Assembly (NCBI RefSeq): GCF_011745365.1
Contig: NW_024468913.1
Coordinates: forward strand, 4,092,001 to 4,156,000
Source: Cryphonectria parasitica EP155
Lineage: Eukaryota; Ascomycota; Sordariomycetes; Diaporthales; Cryphonectriaceae
Direction of reading: 5' to 3'
Length of the DNA stretch: 64,000 nucleotides
Each line of letters begins with the position of its first letter. Position 1 is the stretch's first letter. Below the pieces are notes generated by a model. It ran no database searches and was not told the origin of the DNA. It saw nothing but the letters and a program-made list of their open reading frames with translations. A program made the translations under genes and the position numbers. Positions 11,103 to 22,667 of the stretch are shown here, piece after piece.

Positions 11103-12383
11103 TGATGTTGATAAGTAAGACGGCCAACAAGGAGGGGTAGTGAGGTACTGTCGATTTGGTATCATGAACCTGGGGGCTCTCTCATTTCTTCCCACGTTGT
11201 TCAGGCGGACCCGCGTGTATATTATAATAACACACACACCGATAAAGTCGTCGACTGTCGCTGTTGGATATTTCAGTAATCAAGTTATTGGCCACTCTTC
11301 TTTCAGCTCTGAGATTGATGGACTTACCTGAACGACAACTCACTGCAGGATATCTGCGGGCTCGGAGATAAGGCAAGATCTCATGATGGCCGTCTGATAA
11401 TACGTTGCAGAGTGTAGATGTTACCTGCAGATCTCAAAGCAGGTCTGGTGGGACACGGCACATGCAAGCACACAAAATGGAGGTTGAACATTCTTCATTT
11501 GAGGGGCCCTGTTAAAGTTACCCTAACTCATCACACTCACTGGTGCATTGCACTGTCGCTCGTCCAGTATAGATAGGACTTAACGAAACCTTGTTCGATG
11601 ATAGCCAATGGATAGCCAGAAACCTTTATTAAGACTGTAGAGCTTGGCCTGGGCCTGCCTGGCTGCTCCCTCTCCGCCCTTGCATTCCTCGGTGGATGGC
11701 CAACGGTTCTTGCTATTTCCAAAAGAGGAATCCGCATGTGAATGGGATCGGCTGACAGATAAGAAAGATGTTGGCAGACCAGTAGCAGCTTGTGCGTCAG
11801 ACAAAAGAGATAGCGTGGCCTGGTGTTGAGATAGCGTGCTGAGTCGACTGCCTTTAACTAGACAATTAGACGCTGATAGACCTCTCTCAGGACTTGGACC
11901 TTTGGTAAAAGTCGTGTCTCTCAACCTCAAACAAGCCCCTATCTCAAGCAGATTTGGGTATACCAGGGCCTGCTGCGGTTATATCGATAGTGGCGTGGTT
12001 TATCCCCGTATTCCCCCAGTGTAACGACCAAGTGCCTGCTGTGACCCTCTGGAGTCAGGGCTCTCGGTAACTGTACCGGGAATACGCCAATCGCAACGTC
12101 CCTATTACTCAACTGTTCCTCATCCCATGCATGCCGTACTGTATGTACTCATCATCCGCTTGGGAGAAGATGGCCCTCTTTCTCATGCTGTGAGATGATC
12201 CGCCTGGCCGGTGTGCGCGAATATTCCTGTCTCTAACCTGGAGAACTGCAGCCTTTTGGTCCCTAAAAGTGAGAACTGGGCTCTCAAGTCGGCTTCGTTG
12301 TTGCTCAGTTTGGTGTCGACGGTGGTTCAACCAAGAACTGGCCTCGATATGCATCGTGCTTTGTGAGATGGATTAGTCTCAGC
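11103..12383. other. Intergenic, no gene seen
   Basis: No convincing coding signal appears on either strand. A 116-codon minus-strand frame at 11580-11930 has no family pattern and no sensible splice partners. Confidence 0.55.
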
Positions 12384-13936
12384 TCACGTCCAGAACCGCT
12401 TCTTAATGTCAAGCGGCAGAGACGGCCGCGGCGTCTCCTGTGGCGTGAACACCTTCAGCGACCTCGACTGTTGAGTGCAGATGCCGATGGCGTGCCGGTC
12501 TGCAGTGCCGCTCGTGATTTCCCTCAGCATCTGGAGCGCCGAGACGAGCTTCTGCAGGTTCTCCTGCGACCTCTCCTCGAATGCCATGAGGCGACGCCAG
12601 GAGTTGATGACATGGACGTTCGTGAAGGCGTTCAGGCTGTGAAGACTCTTGATGAGGTACTAAATACTCAGTGCACGAGTGTATGTTAGTAATGAGACAG
12701 ACGCTGTGGGCATTCATGAGTGAACGCGCTGGCTAGTACGCAGAAGCAAAGGGGGAGAGGCAGGTCGAGTCTCCTTACGGGGGTCCTTCCCAGCCACATC
12801 TGCTGGGTCTTGGTGTCACTATCTTGGAAGTCGGTCTTCGTGATGAGCTCCGCAGTATGTGCACTCAGGGTCCCACCCCCCTTGCGGAGGAGCGTCAAGG
12901 GCCGCAAGCTAGGAGGCTTTTTGGAGGCTGCCTCCTCGAACTTGTCACCATCGTCGCCGTTGCCGTTGTTCTCGTCGTTCAGCAAGGACTGGAACAAACG
13001 TCTCTCGGCATCGGACTGCATGGAGATCTGCTGCTCGTGCGCAGCCTGCACCTGTTCGTGTTGAATTGAGGTCATCAGGTTCTGCTCCGTCTGGGGCAGC
13101 CTCCAGTTGGGGCTCGCCCAGGAAGGCTCTAATTCTGTGAAGGCGGCGTCGACCTCCATGAGGACGAGACAGCGGAGGGGGCCGAGGTTGTAGAGGATGG
13201 CACGGTGGTGGGAGCCGGCCTCGCTCATGTCTGTAGTGTGGCGTGTGAAGTGCTCCTCGAAGAGTCTTCCGTAATTGTTGCGGTGCGACTCGTGGAGGAC
13301 AGGCCATTTAGGAGTGACGAGGAGGGAGTTGCGGATCATAGAGAGCTCCAGACGGTAGGGTTTGGAGCAGCGTCCTCGGGCCACTCGCAGCAAGTGTGAG
13401 AGATTACTCCTGTTGATGATGACATCCACATCATCAAGCTTCAGCCCTGGCCTCATGACCTCGATGGCACGAAACATGGCCTGGAACGGCGACTCGGGCA
13501 TATACGCCGTATTAAAATCCCGACAGCTGCTCAGCCTTCTGTTTGGCGCGAAAGACAACGGGAGCTCATGGAAAACGACGCCTGGCGCCTCGCCCGGGAC
13601 GAAGATCTGTGGTGTCTGTCTTGCCAACGATGGCAGCAACCTTATTCTCCCCTCTCGATTCTTCATCCTGGCCAGCCTCGGGTCTCTTGGTGCTGGCGCT
13701 GGTGGCAGCCTCCAGTTGTAGCTGCACGCAAGTTCGAAGCCCCCCGCGCTCGTGACCCTCCCTGCATACGGCTTGGTCGTGGTTTCGTCCACGGCGCCCA
13801 GCTGCCTGCCTAGGTTGGCTGTCATCCATGAGTATCTGACAGGGTCAATGCCCAGCATGCGCAGGCGGCGCTGGGTGAGGTGGGAGAGCTTGTTGATACC
13901 GGCACGACCATGTTTGGACCATGGTGTGGACGACAT
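12384..13936 (-). CDS. Uncharacterised fungal protein of the group often labelled 'geranylgeranyl pyrophosphate synthetase'
   Basis: Two exons (13936..12779 and 12659..12384, phase 0) give 477 aa. The first ATG in frame, at 13936, reads MSSTPWSKHG. The order of conserved blocks matches a fungal family I know from many genomes: an N-terminal SYNW, a TPQIFVPGEAP block, FNTAYMPESPFQAMFRA, DVDVIINRSNLSHLLR, YRLELSM..LLVT, NNYGRLFEEHFT, HHRAILYNLGPLRCLVLMEVDA, and after the intron GRTPYLIKSLHSLNAFTNV with a Trp/Leu-rich helix. Databases commonly attach the name geranylgeranyl pyrophosphate synthetase, but no DDxxD prenyl-diphosphate motif is visible, so that name looks wrong. No signal peptide or membrane segment is present. 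Function unknown. Confidence 0.75.
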
Positions 13937-14218
13937 ATTAGGGGGGGGGGGGAGGAGGAGGAAGGGTCCGACTAAGCTCGACGAGATCAAGTCGTCTCTC
14001 AGACATATGTATGTATATCAAGTGGTCATGATGCTGATATCCATCTGAACGGCTTTCGATTCAAAGTGTCGACGAAAAGGCAGTCTGGAGGCCTTGATTA
14101 TGAGAACGATTGTTCGTGTCTTAAATTTATACAAAAGAAAGAAAAGAAAAATACAACCAGTATGTGTGACTAGGTGAGTATATTAGATGAATAAAATTCG
14201 AGACCGTGGAAGTGAAGT

Positions 14219-14244
14219 GATGGTGGTGGTGGTGGTGGTGGTGG
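14219..14244. repeat. (GGT)n microsatellite
   Basis: About eight GGT/TGG units, intergenic. Confidence 0.9.
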
Positions 14245-14532
14245 AAAAATTCTTTGGAAAGGGGAAGCCAGGGTTGGGGTCAGGACCGGTTCAAGCACCT
14301 GTTCAATATTACGTGTAAAGAACTACAATGCTTACTTGTAATAATAGCCGAGACTTGAACATGATTTCAAACTTTGGAACGTAAATAAAAATATATAAAT
14401 AGCATGTTCGTTCTTGGATGTCGGGATTGAAGGGTATATGCATCATTTACTATATGTATCTTCTGTCTGACCCTCTTTTGAGCCGACAAGAAACCAAAAA
14501 AACCAGCAAGACATCAACATTGTCCAAGAAGG

Positions 14533-14533
<1 letters not shown>

Positions 14534-14565
<32 letters not shown>
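14534..14565. repeat. (AC)n microsatellite
   Basis: About sixteen AC units, intergenic, downstream of the CRH-like gene. Confidence 0.95.
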
Positions 14566-14569
<4 letters not shown>

Positions 14570-14908
14570 AGGAAGAAGAAAAAAGAAGAGGTCCATCTCC
14601 AACCAAAAACCAGCTCCAGTCCCAAGATGAACCACACAAGATGATACACGCGCACACATACGAGAGAAGGGGAGTCTGAATAGAGAAGGCGGATGGATGG
14701 ACGACAGGAAGAACTCCCAACACACCGTTGAACTCCGAGCCCAGGATTGAAAAAGTGTCAAAACAACAGCAGCAGAAGCAGCGGCAGCAGCAGAAGCAGC
14801 AACAACAACGACAATATGGCCTTGATATCTCAGCAGAGAGCCTCGACATCATCGAACCATCACGTCAGCAGCTGCCCTGCTGCCCCCCCCCCCCCCCGGC
14901 GTACAGAT

Positions 14909-16539
14909 TTACCGCCAGTGGTCCGCGCCATAGCCCCCATTGGGGTTGGAGAAGCTCCTCTGCGGGTGGGTCTCGAAGCCGTCGTCATGTATCTGCGAGT
15001 TGGGGTTCGAGAAGCTGCGGTTGGGAACACCAGGCAGGGGCGCGGTGGGGGGCATGCCAGGCGGTGGGCTGTGCATGCCGCCGAAGCCATTGTTGTCGAT
15101 GGGCGAGAAGCTGTCCGAGTAAGGATCGTGCGTGTTGTAGCCGTTGGGCGTGCCCGGCGGCGACGCAGCGGCAGGGCCGTTCCGCAGCAAAGGTCTCGCC
15201 GCCGCGGCGCTCATGCCCGCCGCGCCCCCAGCCGTCATGCTCATGGACCCAAACTTCTCGTGGTTGGGCTCGCTGTAGTCCGGAACCTGCACCTCGCGCG
15301 TGGCGATGCCCGTCTTGGCGTCATACTCGGGCTGGGCCTCGGAGAATCCGTCCGGGTTGATGCCCCTGGCCTTGTAGCCTTCCATCTCCAGGCGCTCGTC
15401 CTCCATCTTCTGCGCCGCCATCTTGGCCTCCATGGTGCCCCTCTTGCGCTGGCGGATGCAGTAGAAGCCGGCATAGGCCACAAGACCGAGCGCGGCGGCT
15501 CCGCTGCAGGCGAAGATGGCCGACTTGCTGCCTGTCGAGAGGTTGTTGAACTTTTCCGACAGGCTCTCGGTGGGCGCCGCGGTCAGGGTCTCTTCGGCCG
15601 TGGAGTTCTTGTCGGTGCTGTGGGTGGTGGAGAGATGATTTGTTAGTTAAAAAATAAAAAATAAAAAGGTACTAAAGGGTAAGAGAACAAGAAGAGAGGA
15701 AGGGTTGCTTACTTGAGCATCTCAATACTGGCCCAAGTGCCGCTGTTGTCGGTGTAGTTGTAAGCCGTACCCCGGCCGTAGTCGGTGACCTTGACGCTCT
15801 GAACAGCCATGGTGTAGGGTCCATTGCTGTAGTCGGTCTCGCCGCCAGCCCACTCGATGGTACCCTCGGCGTTGTCTGGGTCGCCACCGGCCCAGGGACC
15901 AATGTACACCCTCATGGGGGTCTGCGGGTAGCTGTGTGTGTTGTTGGCCTCCTCGGGGGTCAGGGAGCGCTTGAGCTCGCCGTCAATGTACCACTGGAGG
16001 CTGCTGTTGGTCCAGTCGACGGTGTAGTTGTGGAAGGCGTCGAGGGTGCCTCCCGAGACTTCAAAGTCGGTCTCCCAGGTGATGTTGTTGAGACCCTTGC
16101 CAAAGTAGTTGGTCTGGACGGCAGTGCCGTTGCCGCCAACAAACTCGAGGTCAATCTCGTCGAGGTCGTCGGACAGCAGCATGACGGACGAAATAATGCC
16201 CTGGCCAGGAGCCGCCTTCATCCAGATCTCGACACGACCACCAAAGATGTAGAACTCGGAGCGGATGGTCGGGGAGTCGCCCTTCTCGGAGATGGTGAAG
16301 TTGGCACCGTCGTCGGTCCAGGTGATGGCGTCTGAGGAGGCAGTGATGGTCCACATGGAACTCGAGGGTGCACTCGAGGTGTTGAAGACCCATTCGTGCT
16401 CGGTGGAGAAGGCCGGGTCGGTGGGACAACCTGTGCCGTTGGTGACGGGGTTACAGGAGCTGCTCGTCTGCGCGACGACGTGCTGCACCGCGCCCAGCAG
16501 GAGGGCAGCAGGCAGCACGAAGGCACGGGAGGACAACAT
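14909..16539 (-). CDS. CRH-type GH16 chitin-glucan transglycosylase with transmembrane tail
   Basis: Two exons (16539..15713 and 15617..14909) give 511 aa; a CTAAC branch site precedes the acceptor. Residues 1-23 are a signal peptide ending VVAQ. A Cys-bearing N-terminal segment is followed by the GH16 core with the catalytic DEIDLEF motif (E128, D130, E132) and the downstream aromatic block HNYTVDWTNSSLQWYIDG. CRH enzymes cross-link chitin to beta-1,3/1,6-glucan in the wall. Unlike GPI-anchored Crh1/Utr2, this one has a hydrophobic segment at about 308-330 followed by RQRKRG and a 180-residue tail rich in Pro, Gly, Asn and Ser, with RSFSNPN twice (476-482, 496-502). That topology suggests a type I membrane protein. 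The gene has a long pyrimidine-rich upstream region. Confidence 0.9.
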
Positions 16540-19500
16540 GGTGCAAGGTAACAAGAAGAGGTCAAGGCACAACTCGAGTCGGGTTTGGATCGATTTCCTT
16601 TTTGTCGAATGTCGCACAGGCTGGCACGGCCAGATATGCGAAGTCGTGGAGGGACCGACGAATACTAAGACAGGAAAAGAAGAAAAAAAAGAACGAGAAG
16701 ACAGAAAAAAGACTCTAGGAGACCAGATGGATGAAGGGTCGGTGCTGAGCTCGAAGGCCCAAGATCCCAAGGATGACGACGAGCCTGAGAACAGCAAGTA
16801 GACGGTTGGACGACACCGATATCCCCACCAAACGGCTGATGTGTTTGCTCGTCCTGCTACCGTAATTCAGTCGAGATGAACCCCGATAGACAAGAAGAAC
16901 AATGCGGGGGAGGGAAAGAGAGAAGGAGTGACAAGTGTTGACTCGGAGGCCAACCAAAAGGAATGTGTGTATACCCAATGGGTAAAGTTTAGGGAGCGTG
17001 GGTGACCGAAAGTCTGTCGTGGTCGGGGGAACGTGATGGTGATGAGGATGGACAGGAGAGACTTTGACTGGGATCCTGGAGAGGGAGCGACAAGAAAAAG
17101 AGGAGCAGAGGAGAGAAGGGGGGGGGGGGGTTGGAAAGGGAACGGAAAATCGGTAGAGAAACAGAAGGATGATAAAAAAGGACCCACACCGCACGAGGGT
17201 TCCAATGGGCAGGGCAGGGCAGGGGAAAGAAGAAAAGAAGACCAGACAGAAAAAGGGAAAAGGCAGCGAAAATGAAAAGGAAGAAGGGTGAAAAAGGGGT
17301 TACATCGTGAGTTAGCTCACAAGCTCAACCACAAGCACAGGCAGAGTATAGAAATATGCTTAGGACTATAGTTGATACAAATGCAGTAGACTAAACTCCA
17401 CTCCACTGACTACGCTGAACTGAACAGTAAGTATCTTTCTCGCCTTATCTGGTGTTGCTTTTCTGTCGTCATAATACAAGATCCGGTGTGGTGGGAGGGA
17501 TTCTCGTCTGGTTTGAGTATGGCCAAGTGAATCGGCAAAGACAGAGAGAAAGGAGTGCACAGAGAGACAAGAGAGCAACCAACTCCTCTTTTTGCCATCT
17601 CTCGCCTCCCTGCGTCGGAAGTAATTTGCCTCTGGCCTGTCACGAAGTCAGGTCAAGCCGTATCGACGTATCAGAACGAAGCGCCCGAGATTTGATAGAG
17701 ACTCGGGCGCCTCACAGGCCAGACAAGCCTCCCTCTTTGGGCCTAGACCCACGCTGGGGACCCGTTATACCCGCCCGTTGAAACCACATGGAGGAGAGAG
17801 GAACCCCCCCCCCCCTCTTCAAGCGGACCCCACGCACCGTCCACAGCCCAAAGTCTAACCAACGAAAAGATACACAGCTCGGACGGAGATAGACCCCCCC
17901 CCCAAGCCAAGTGAGAGAAGGGGAAGAAGGGTGAGAGGGGTAGGGGAGGGAGGGATTGAGAGAGATAAAGAGAGAGAGAAGGTAGGGAAATCTTCAAGGG
18001 TCCCTCCGTTAGTGTGTTACACACTGGAGAATCAATATGGTCTGGAGACGCAGTAATGCAGGAACACGTTCTGATTTCCAGGGCTGATGCTAGATCCCTG
18101 GGTCACCCCCCCCCCCCCCACCTCCTGTCTTTGCCCCTGCGCTATCACTCACCTTTTCTCTACCCCTAGTGCCGCCCTTGCTTTACCCCTGCCCCATCCC
18201 TGCAGATCTCTTCACCCAGCTCCCTGTCCCCCAGCAGGGATTGCGGCTCTGACGGATGCCAAGCCTCATCTTTTAGCCGATAGTCCCCAGACGCTAGTCC
18301 AGAACGGTACTAGATGGCGGGACGACCCACCAAGCACTGTACTGTTCCTGGCCTTTCACCCTTTGTCCTTTACTTGGCCACAAGCTCGGGAGTCGGTATG
18401 GGCCACGAGATTACCATCACGATGACTACTTACTTATCCACATCTGCTCAATATACCTTCGTATGGATCTTTGAAATTCCCTCATATCATCTTGTTCGTA
18501 TTTTCTCTCTTCTCTCTCCTCTTTGCCAGAATTCATCACGATAGTTTGCTGGACCATTATTTCAAACCGCCCCCTTCGATCCCGACTCAGCCGTGCCGAA
18601 TTCCGCCTGCTTGTTGTCTTCAAAGTACTTACACAGTTCAGATTTGAAAGACCTGAAGACCGTTTCCAACCCAGGGTGGCGATTATTTTTGGATTCTTCA
18701 ATTTCCCTGGAGAGGGACTTTTGGCGGGATGATGGGTGGCGGATGGGAGATCATCAGGATCGACTGCTCATCTGCTGTCTCTTGGGATGGGCCCAAGCAC
18801 GCCCGTTGTTATTTACAACTGTCGTTGTGGTCCATGCACGCACGCCTCTGGTTTATAGAGGACGAAAGGAATAATACCAGCAAGTCTTGGACCTTGATGT
18901 CAAATCAAAAATTCCTGGCAGGTCGGGCTATGTCTGTGGCAAACAATGCCAGCTTCCGAGACATCTTCAAGACTTTGATCCGGATCCCTTTTTGCGCGAC
19001 AGTGATTGTAGGCTGCCCGGCCATACCCGAATGATGATCCACTACCAGAGATGCTGTTCAGACGACTTGTGCAGGATCCCAGATTCTCCCTTCCTGCTGT
19101 TTCTGCCCGTTATCCGTCTGCATTACATAACATCAACTTGCCCGATCACAACAGTAAAAATTACAATCTCGGCGGCTCTCAAGGACAACAAGGGGTGACA
19201 TCGATGACTCTGGGATAACAGCAGAGAGCAAGACAGGGAAAAGAAAAGGTTCATGGGACTCGAGCCTCAGTTGCAACATAGAACGGAGCAGTTGCATCTT
19301 GAATATCTGGACACAGCTAACGGCTGGTGGCAGAACTCCCCCAGTGTCCTATTTCCATGTTCGTTGCCATAGCCCGGCGCCATGGTCCGAGGTTGTGTCA
19401 TTGTACCCCGTAGTCTTATTTGCGGCGGCGGTTATTGATGGCAAAGAGTAACAGCCACCTTGAATGATGTTTCGGGGACTGCTCTCCGCCTACGGATGGC

Positions 19501-19561
19501 TGCTTATACGATGTTGAGGCGTCCGAATAGTTCCCCTCAAGTGACCCTGTACCATTGTCTG

Positions 19562-19600
<39 letters not shown>

Positions 19601-19945
19601 CTGGCTGGGCTTGAGCTGTGGTATGACCTCTGGTCATGATCTAGCAGGGACGACAAACTGGTAACGGTGCTACTACGCGGTATCTTCAGAGGGTTCCAAC
19701 TATAAAAGCACTGACCTACTTCGTACCTTTGATGGCGGGCGTCAGGTTCTGAGGCAGCATCCTCGCCCATCCTGAACCATTACTACGCCCGCTCTACACA
19801 CTATCTTGAGCAGCATCAGGATTCATGTTGCCTGCTGCCCCTGCACAAGAATCTCGTCTCTTGAACACGCCACCTTGATCTCCCAACCTGACAAGCCGAG
19901 GGAAGGGGTTACTCACCTAGTCTCCCCCAACCCCCCCTTTTAAGA
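16540..19945. other. Long gene-poor region
   Basis: Of its 3.4 kb, the 16540-17300 part is strongly purine-rich on the plus strand (pyrimidine-rich in the sense of the CRH gene) and probably holds its promoter and leader. G12 (17119-17130), C12 (17804-17815) and C14 (18106-18119) runs and a (CT)n run occur. No recognisable coding pattern is seen in any frame. Confidence 0.55.
19563..19598. repeat. (CT)n microsatellite
   Basis: About eighteen CT units lie some 350 bp upstream of the secreted NTF2-like gene. Confidence 0.95.
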
Positions 19946-20470
19946 ATGCGCGTCCAGTATTTGGGTCTCTGCCTCACCAGCGTCCTCGGTGCATCGATGA
20001 GAGATGGGTCCAGCGACAGTCTCACTTCGTGCTCCAGACCTCTCGAGGCTGGCTCCCAGACAGTATCCGCCCTGGCTGAGGCCTACGCCGCCCTCATAGG
20101 AAACTACACGGCCGCCCTCGCCCAGAGTTTCCTCGCAGACAACTTCACCGACACGTCGGACAGCATCAACGCCCTCGCAGGCTTCCCCCTTGGGTCTGTG
20201 ACCTTCTCTTCCAAGCAGGCCTTCATGGACAGCCAGGCGAGCCAGCCTGGGATCCCTCTCGTTGTCACCGCCACCAGCGCCGTTGGCTGTGACACGCTCG
20301 TCCTCCGCTGGACGCAGACTTTTGGTGCAGACAACCTGCCTGTTGCGGGCATCAGTGTCTTGTCCTTTGTGTGTGAAGAGGAGGAGGAGGATGGGGGTCA
20401 GTGGAGGCTGAAGACGCTGGAGACTGAATTCAACAGCCTAGTGTATTATCGAGATATGGGAGGGAGGTAG
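19946..20470 (+). CDS. Secreted NTF2-like domain protein
   Basis: A single exon encodes 174 aa. A short signal peptide (MRVQYLGLCLTSVLGAS) precedes a compact domain with the arrangement of small secreted fungal NTF2-like proteins: an N-terminal helix reading ALAEAYAALIGNYT, then FLADNFTDTSDSINALAG, then FSSKQAFMDSQASQPGIP, then GCDTLVLRW, ending with a strand that includes LETEFNSLVYYRDMG. The cone fold is used for many ligands and enzymes, so function cannot be assigned. An acidic EEEEED insert lies near residue 146. The secretion signal and small size make it a candidate effector-like protein, but no direct evidence supports that. Confidence 0.8.
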   Translation: MRVQYLGLCLTSVLGASMRDGSSDSLTSCSRPLEAGSQTVSALAEAYAALIGNYTAALAQSFLADNFTDTSDSINALAGFPLGSVTFSSKQAFMDSQASQPGIPLVVTATSAVGCDTLVLRWTQTFGADNLPVAGISVLSFVCEEEEEDGGQWRLKTLETEFNSLVYYRDMGGR

Positions 20471-21535
20471 TAGTCCCGTCTTGTGATGGAGGGTTTTGTT
20501 TTGGGGATGGGTGGTCCGGTCTGAGTCAGACTGACTGTGTGTTACTGAAGAATTGGGGGGGGGGGGGCGGCCCGAAGATAGTTCATGCAAGCAGCGGAAC
20601 CTGCCGAGGGCACAGAAAGAGGGCAAACCATAAGCAATAGGCTTCCTTGGCTGACGCAGTGACGGGACGAATTCATTTGAAGTTTCGCGTTGTGGCCTGT
20701 CGTGCCCTGGGGCCGATCATGTAAACATGACACACGAGGAGAAAGACCCCGTCACCCCAAGTCATGTTGTAGTCAAAGATGAGGATTCAGAAACAGGATT
20801 GTTTCCCTTGTCATTGCAGCTCCTCATCCTTCTCGTTGACATGGCACTCACTGACTAGACCCAAGTTGAGTCCTCGCCACAACCAATTCTAAGTATGACT
20901 ACAGACAAGAACCCCCACCTTCTCTCTATCCGCCCAACATCATCCATCCCATGAGAGGGGGAAGATTTTGGTCACATGAAGCCCAACAAGTAGTGCGTAA
21001 CGCAATAAATCATTTCCCCTTATATCCATGACTCTGTGTTCTGCGGACCTTCGCGAAGCAACAAGAGGATCCTTTTTCCACCCCCGTGTTCTCAGGTTGG
21101 CGGCCCGTGCATTTTTTTTTATTTACGACGGAGGATAGTTACTATGGTAAACCCCTCGGAGCTGATGTCCTAAAACGGCGACATCTCCGTCATGAGTGCC
21201 ACTATTTTATCGACATGGGTTTGCGGGCCCTGGGAGACCCCCACATGATACATTCGCCAATCTCCACCGCCATCGGTATTCTCGTTTTGACCACCTCGAC
21301 TATAAAAAACCCTTGGGAAAGAACAGACGACGGACTGAACAGACGAAACTGTTTCGATTTTGACGTGGCTGGGAGAAAGAAACCAAAACCAAAAGAAAAG
21401 AAGGCAAAGGAAAGAAACAGGAGAAGAGTGAGAGACCGAGAAAAGACAAACGAAAAAGCACAGTCAGCACTCAGATCTGAGGGCTAATACCTTTGATATC
21501 TACCATATCTCAAGAGTCTTTCATCACTCCTTACA
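20471..21535. other. Intergenic, no gene seen
   Basis: It holds a G13 run (20555-20567) and, toward 21300, the promoter region of the EF-hand gene. No coding signal is seen. Confidence 0.55.
21301..21307 (+). promoter_or_regulatory. Candidate TATA box of the EF-hand gene
   Basis: TATAAAA lies 235 bp upstream of the start codon at 21536, followed by a purine-rich leader. No transcript data support it directly. Confidence 0.4.
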
Positions 21536-22667
21536 ATGGTGAGAATGGAGAAACCCTCATTCTAAGGATGCCCCATGCCTCATGGCACTCTGAGAGTTTT
21601 CAAGAGGCTGGGAGAGAAAGCTGACCGACGTACAACACGACTACAACAGGCTACGGGCAGACAGCTGAGCGCCGAGGAGATTGCCATCTTCCGTGACTGC
21701 TTCAATGAATACGTGAGTGTTCCCAGAAATGGACTCTGAGAGGAGGTGGACTTGAATCAGCGGCTAAATTCTATGCACAGGATCAAGATCGAGGTGGCAA
21801 CATCTCCGCCGAGGAGTTCGGCCGCGTGATGCGGAAGACGAACCCGTCCATCACCGACGACGAGGTCGCCAAGATCATCAAGGAGGTCGACCTGGACGGT
21901 GACGGCACCATCAACTTTGATGGTAAGAATGTGAAACTGCTTCATTTCAGACAGCAGCTTGTTCCCCCCGCCCCCCTTTTGTGTCCTCACATACCAGACG
22001 ATCAGTTGAAGCCGCCCCCCCCCCCCCCGGCTCCTTTCCACCCTTCTCTCGTCCTGCACGAACAGCCGAGATAATAACAAAGACTGACCCACCCAACAGA
22101 ATTCATCACAATGATGACCGGCCAGCCATACAAGTCTCCCGAGCCGGCTGCCGCCGCCGTCACCACCACCACCACGGAGGAAGAGACCAAGACCGAGGGT
22201 ACGCCCCCAGGCACTACCGCCGCACTAAAGTCACCCACGAGCGCCGGCGCCGGCGCCGTGCGGGGCCTCAGCACCATGTCGGCCCGGCTGCAGCGTCAAC
22301 GGCTTGCTAACCAGGTGTACAAGGACGCGTGGGCGGCAACTGATCCCACCCTCAAGGCATCCCTCTCCCGGGACGAGCTGGCTGCGGTCGCCGCCAGGGC
22401 GGGGCTGAGCGTGACCGGCGCGGACCTGGAGGAGCTGGTTGATCCTGCGGAGGGGGAGGGCGCGAGGATTACTTGTAAGTTTTCTGTGTGTGACCTGTTA
22501 AGAAGAAGAAGAAGAAGAAGAAGAAGAAACAATATTTCAGATGTTGTGTTTTGTTTGCTGACTTTTTTTTTCTCTCTTTCTTTTCTCTCAATGTAGACGA
22601 GAGGTTCCTCGATTTTGCGAAGAGACAGGAGGTGGATGATATCTTGAGTGGATACGAGGAGGAGTAA
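21536..22667 (+). CDS. Calmodulin-like EF-hand protein
   Basis: Five exons (21536..21538, 21650..21712, 21781..21922, 22100..22474, 22597..22667) give 217 aa. The first coding exon is only the ATG, which is followed directly by the GTGAGA donor; the second begins ATGRQLSAEEIAIFRDCF. Two canonical EF-hand loops are visible: DQDRGGNISAEE and DLDGDGTINFDE, the second completed across the third intron. The C-terminal half holds a Thr/Ala/Glu linker and a region shaped like an EF-hand pair (LSRDELAAVAARAGLSV ... YERFLDFAKRQ) but without calcium-coordinating loop residues. It is longer than calmodulin (149 aa). A calcium sensor or light-chain-type partner protein is likely; the target is unknown. 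Confidence 0.85.

Larger units (their letters stand above)
13937..14908. other. Intergenic with several simple repeats, no gene seen
   Basis: It holds a G12 run (13941-13952) just upstream of the minus-strand gene, (GGT)n, (AC)n, a CAG/CAA-rich stretch near 14765-14815 and a C15 run at 14883-14897. No coding pattern is seen. Confidence 0.6.

Noticed and set aside
11580..11930. A 116-codon minus-strand frame in intergenic DNA
   Set aside because: It has no signal peptide, domain pattern or plausible splice partner; base composition is not coding-like.
16715..17205. Overlapping minus-strand frames rich in Phe, Leu, Pro and Ser
   Set aside because: They reflect the pyrimidine-rich leader of the CRH gene in several frames at once and have no domain pattern.
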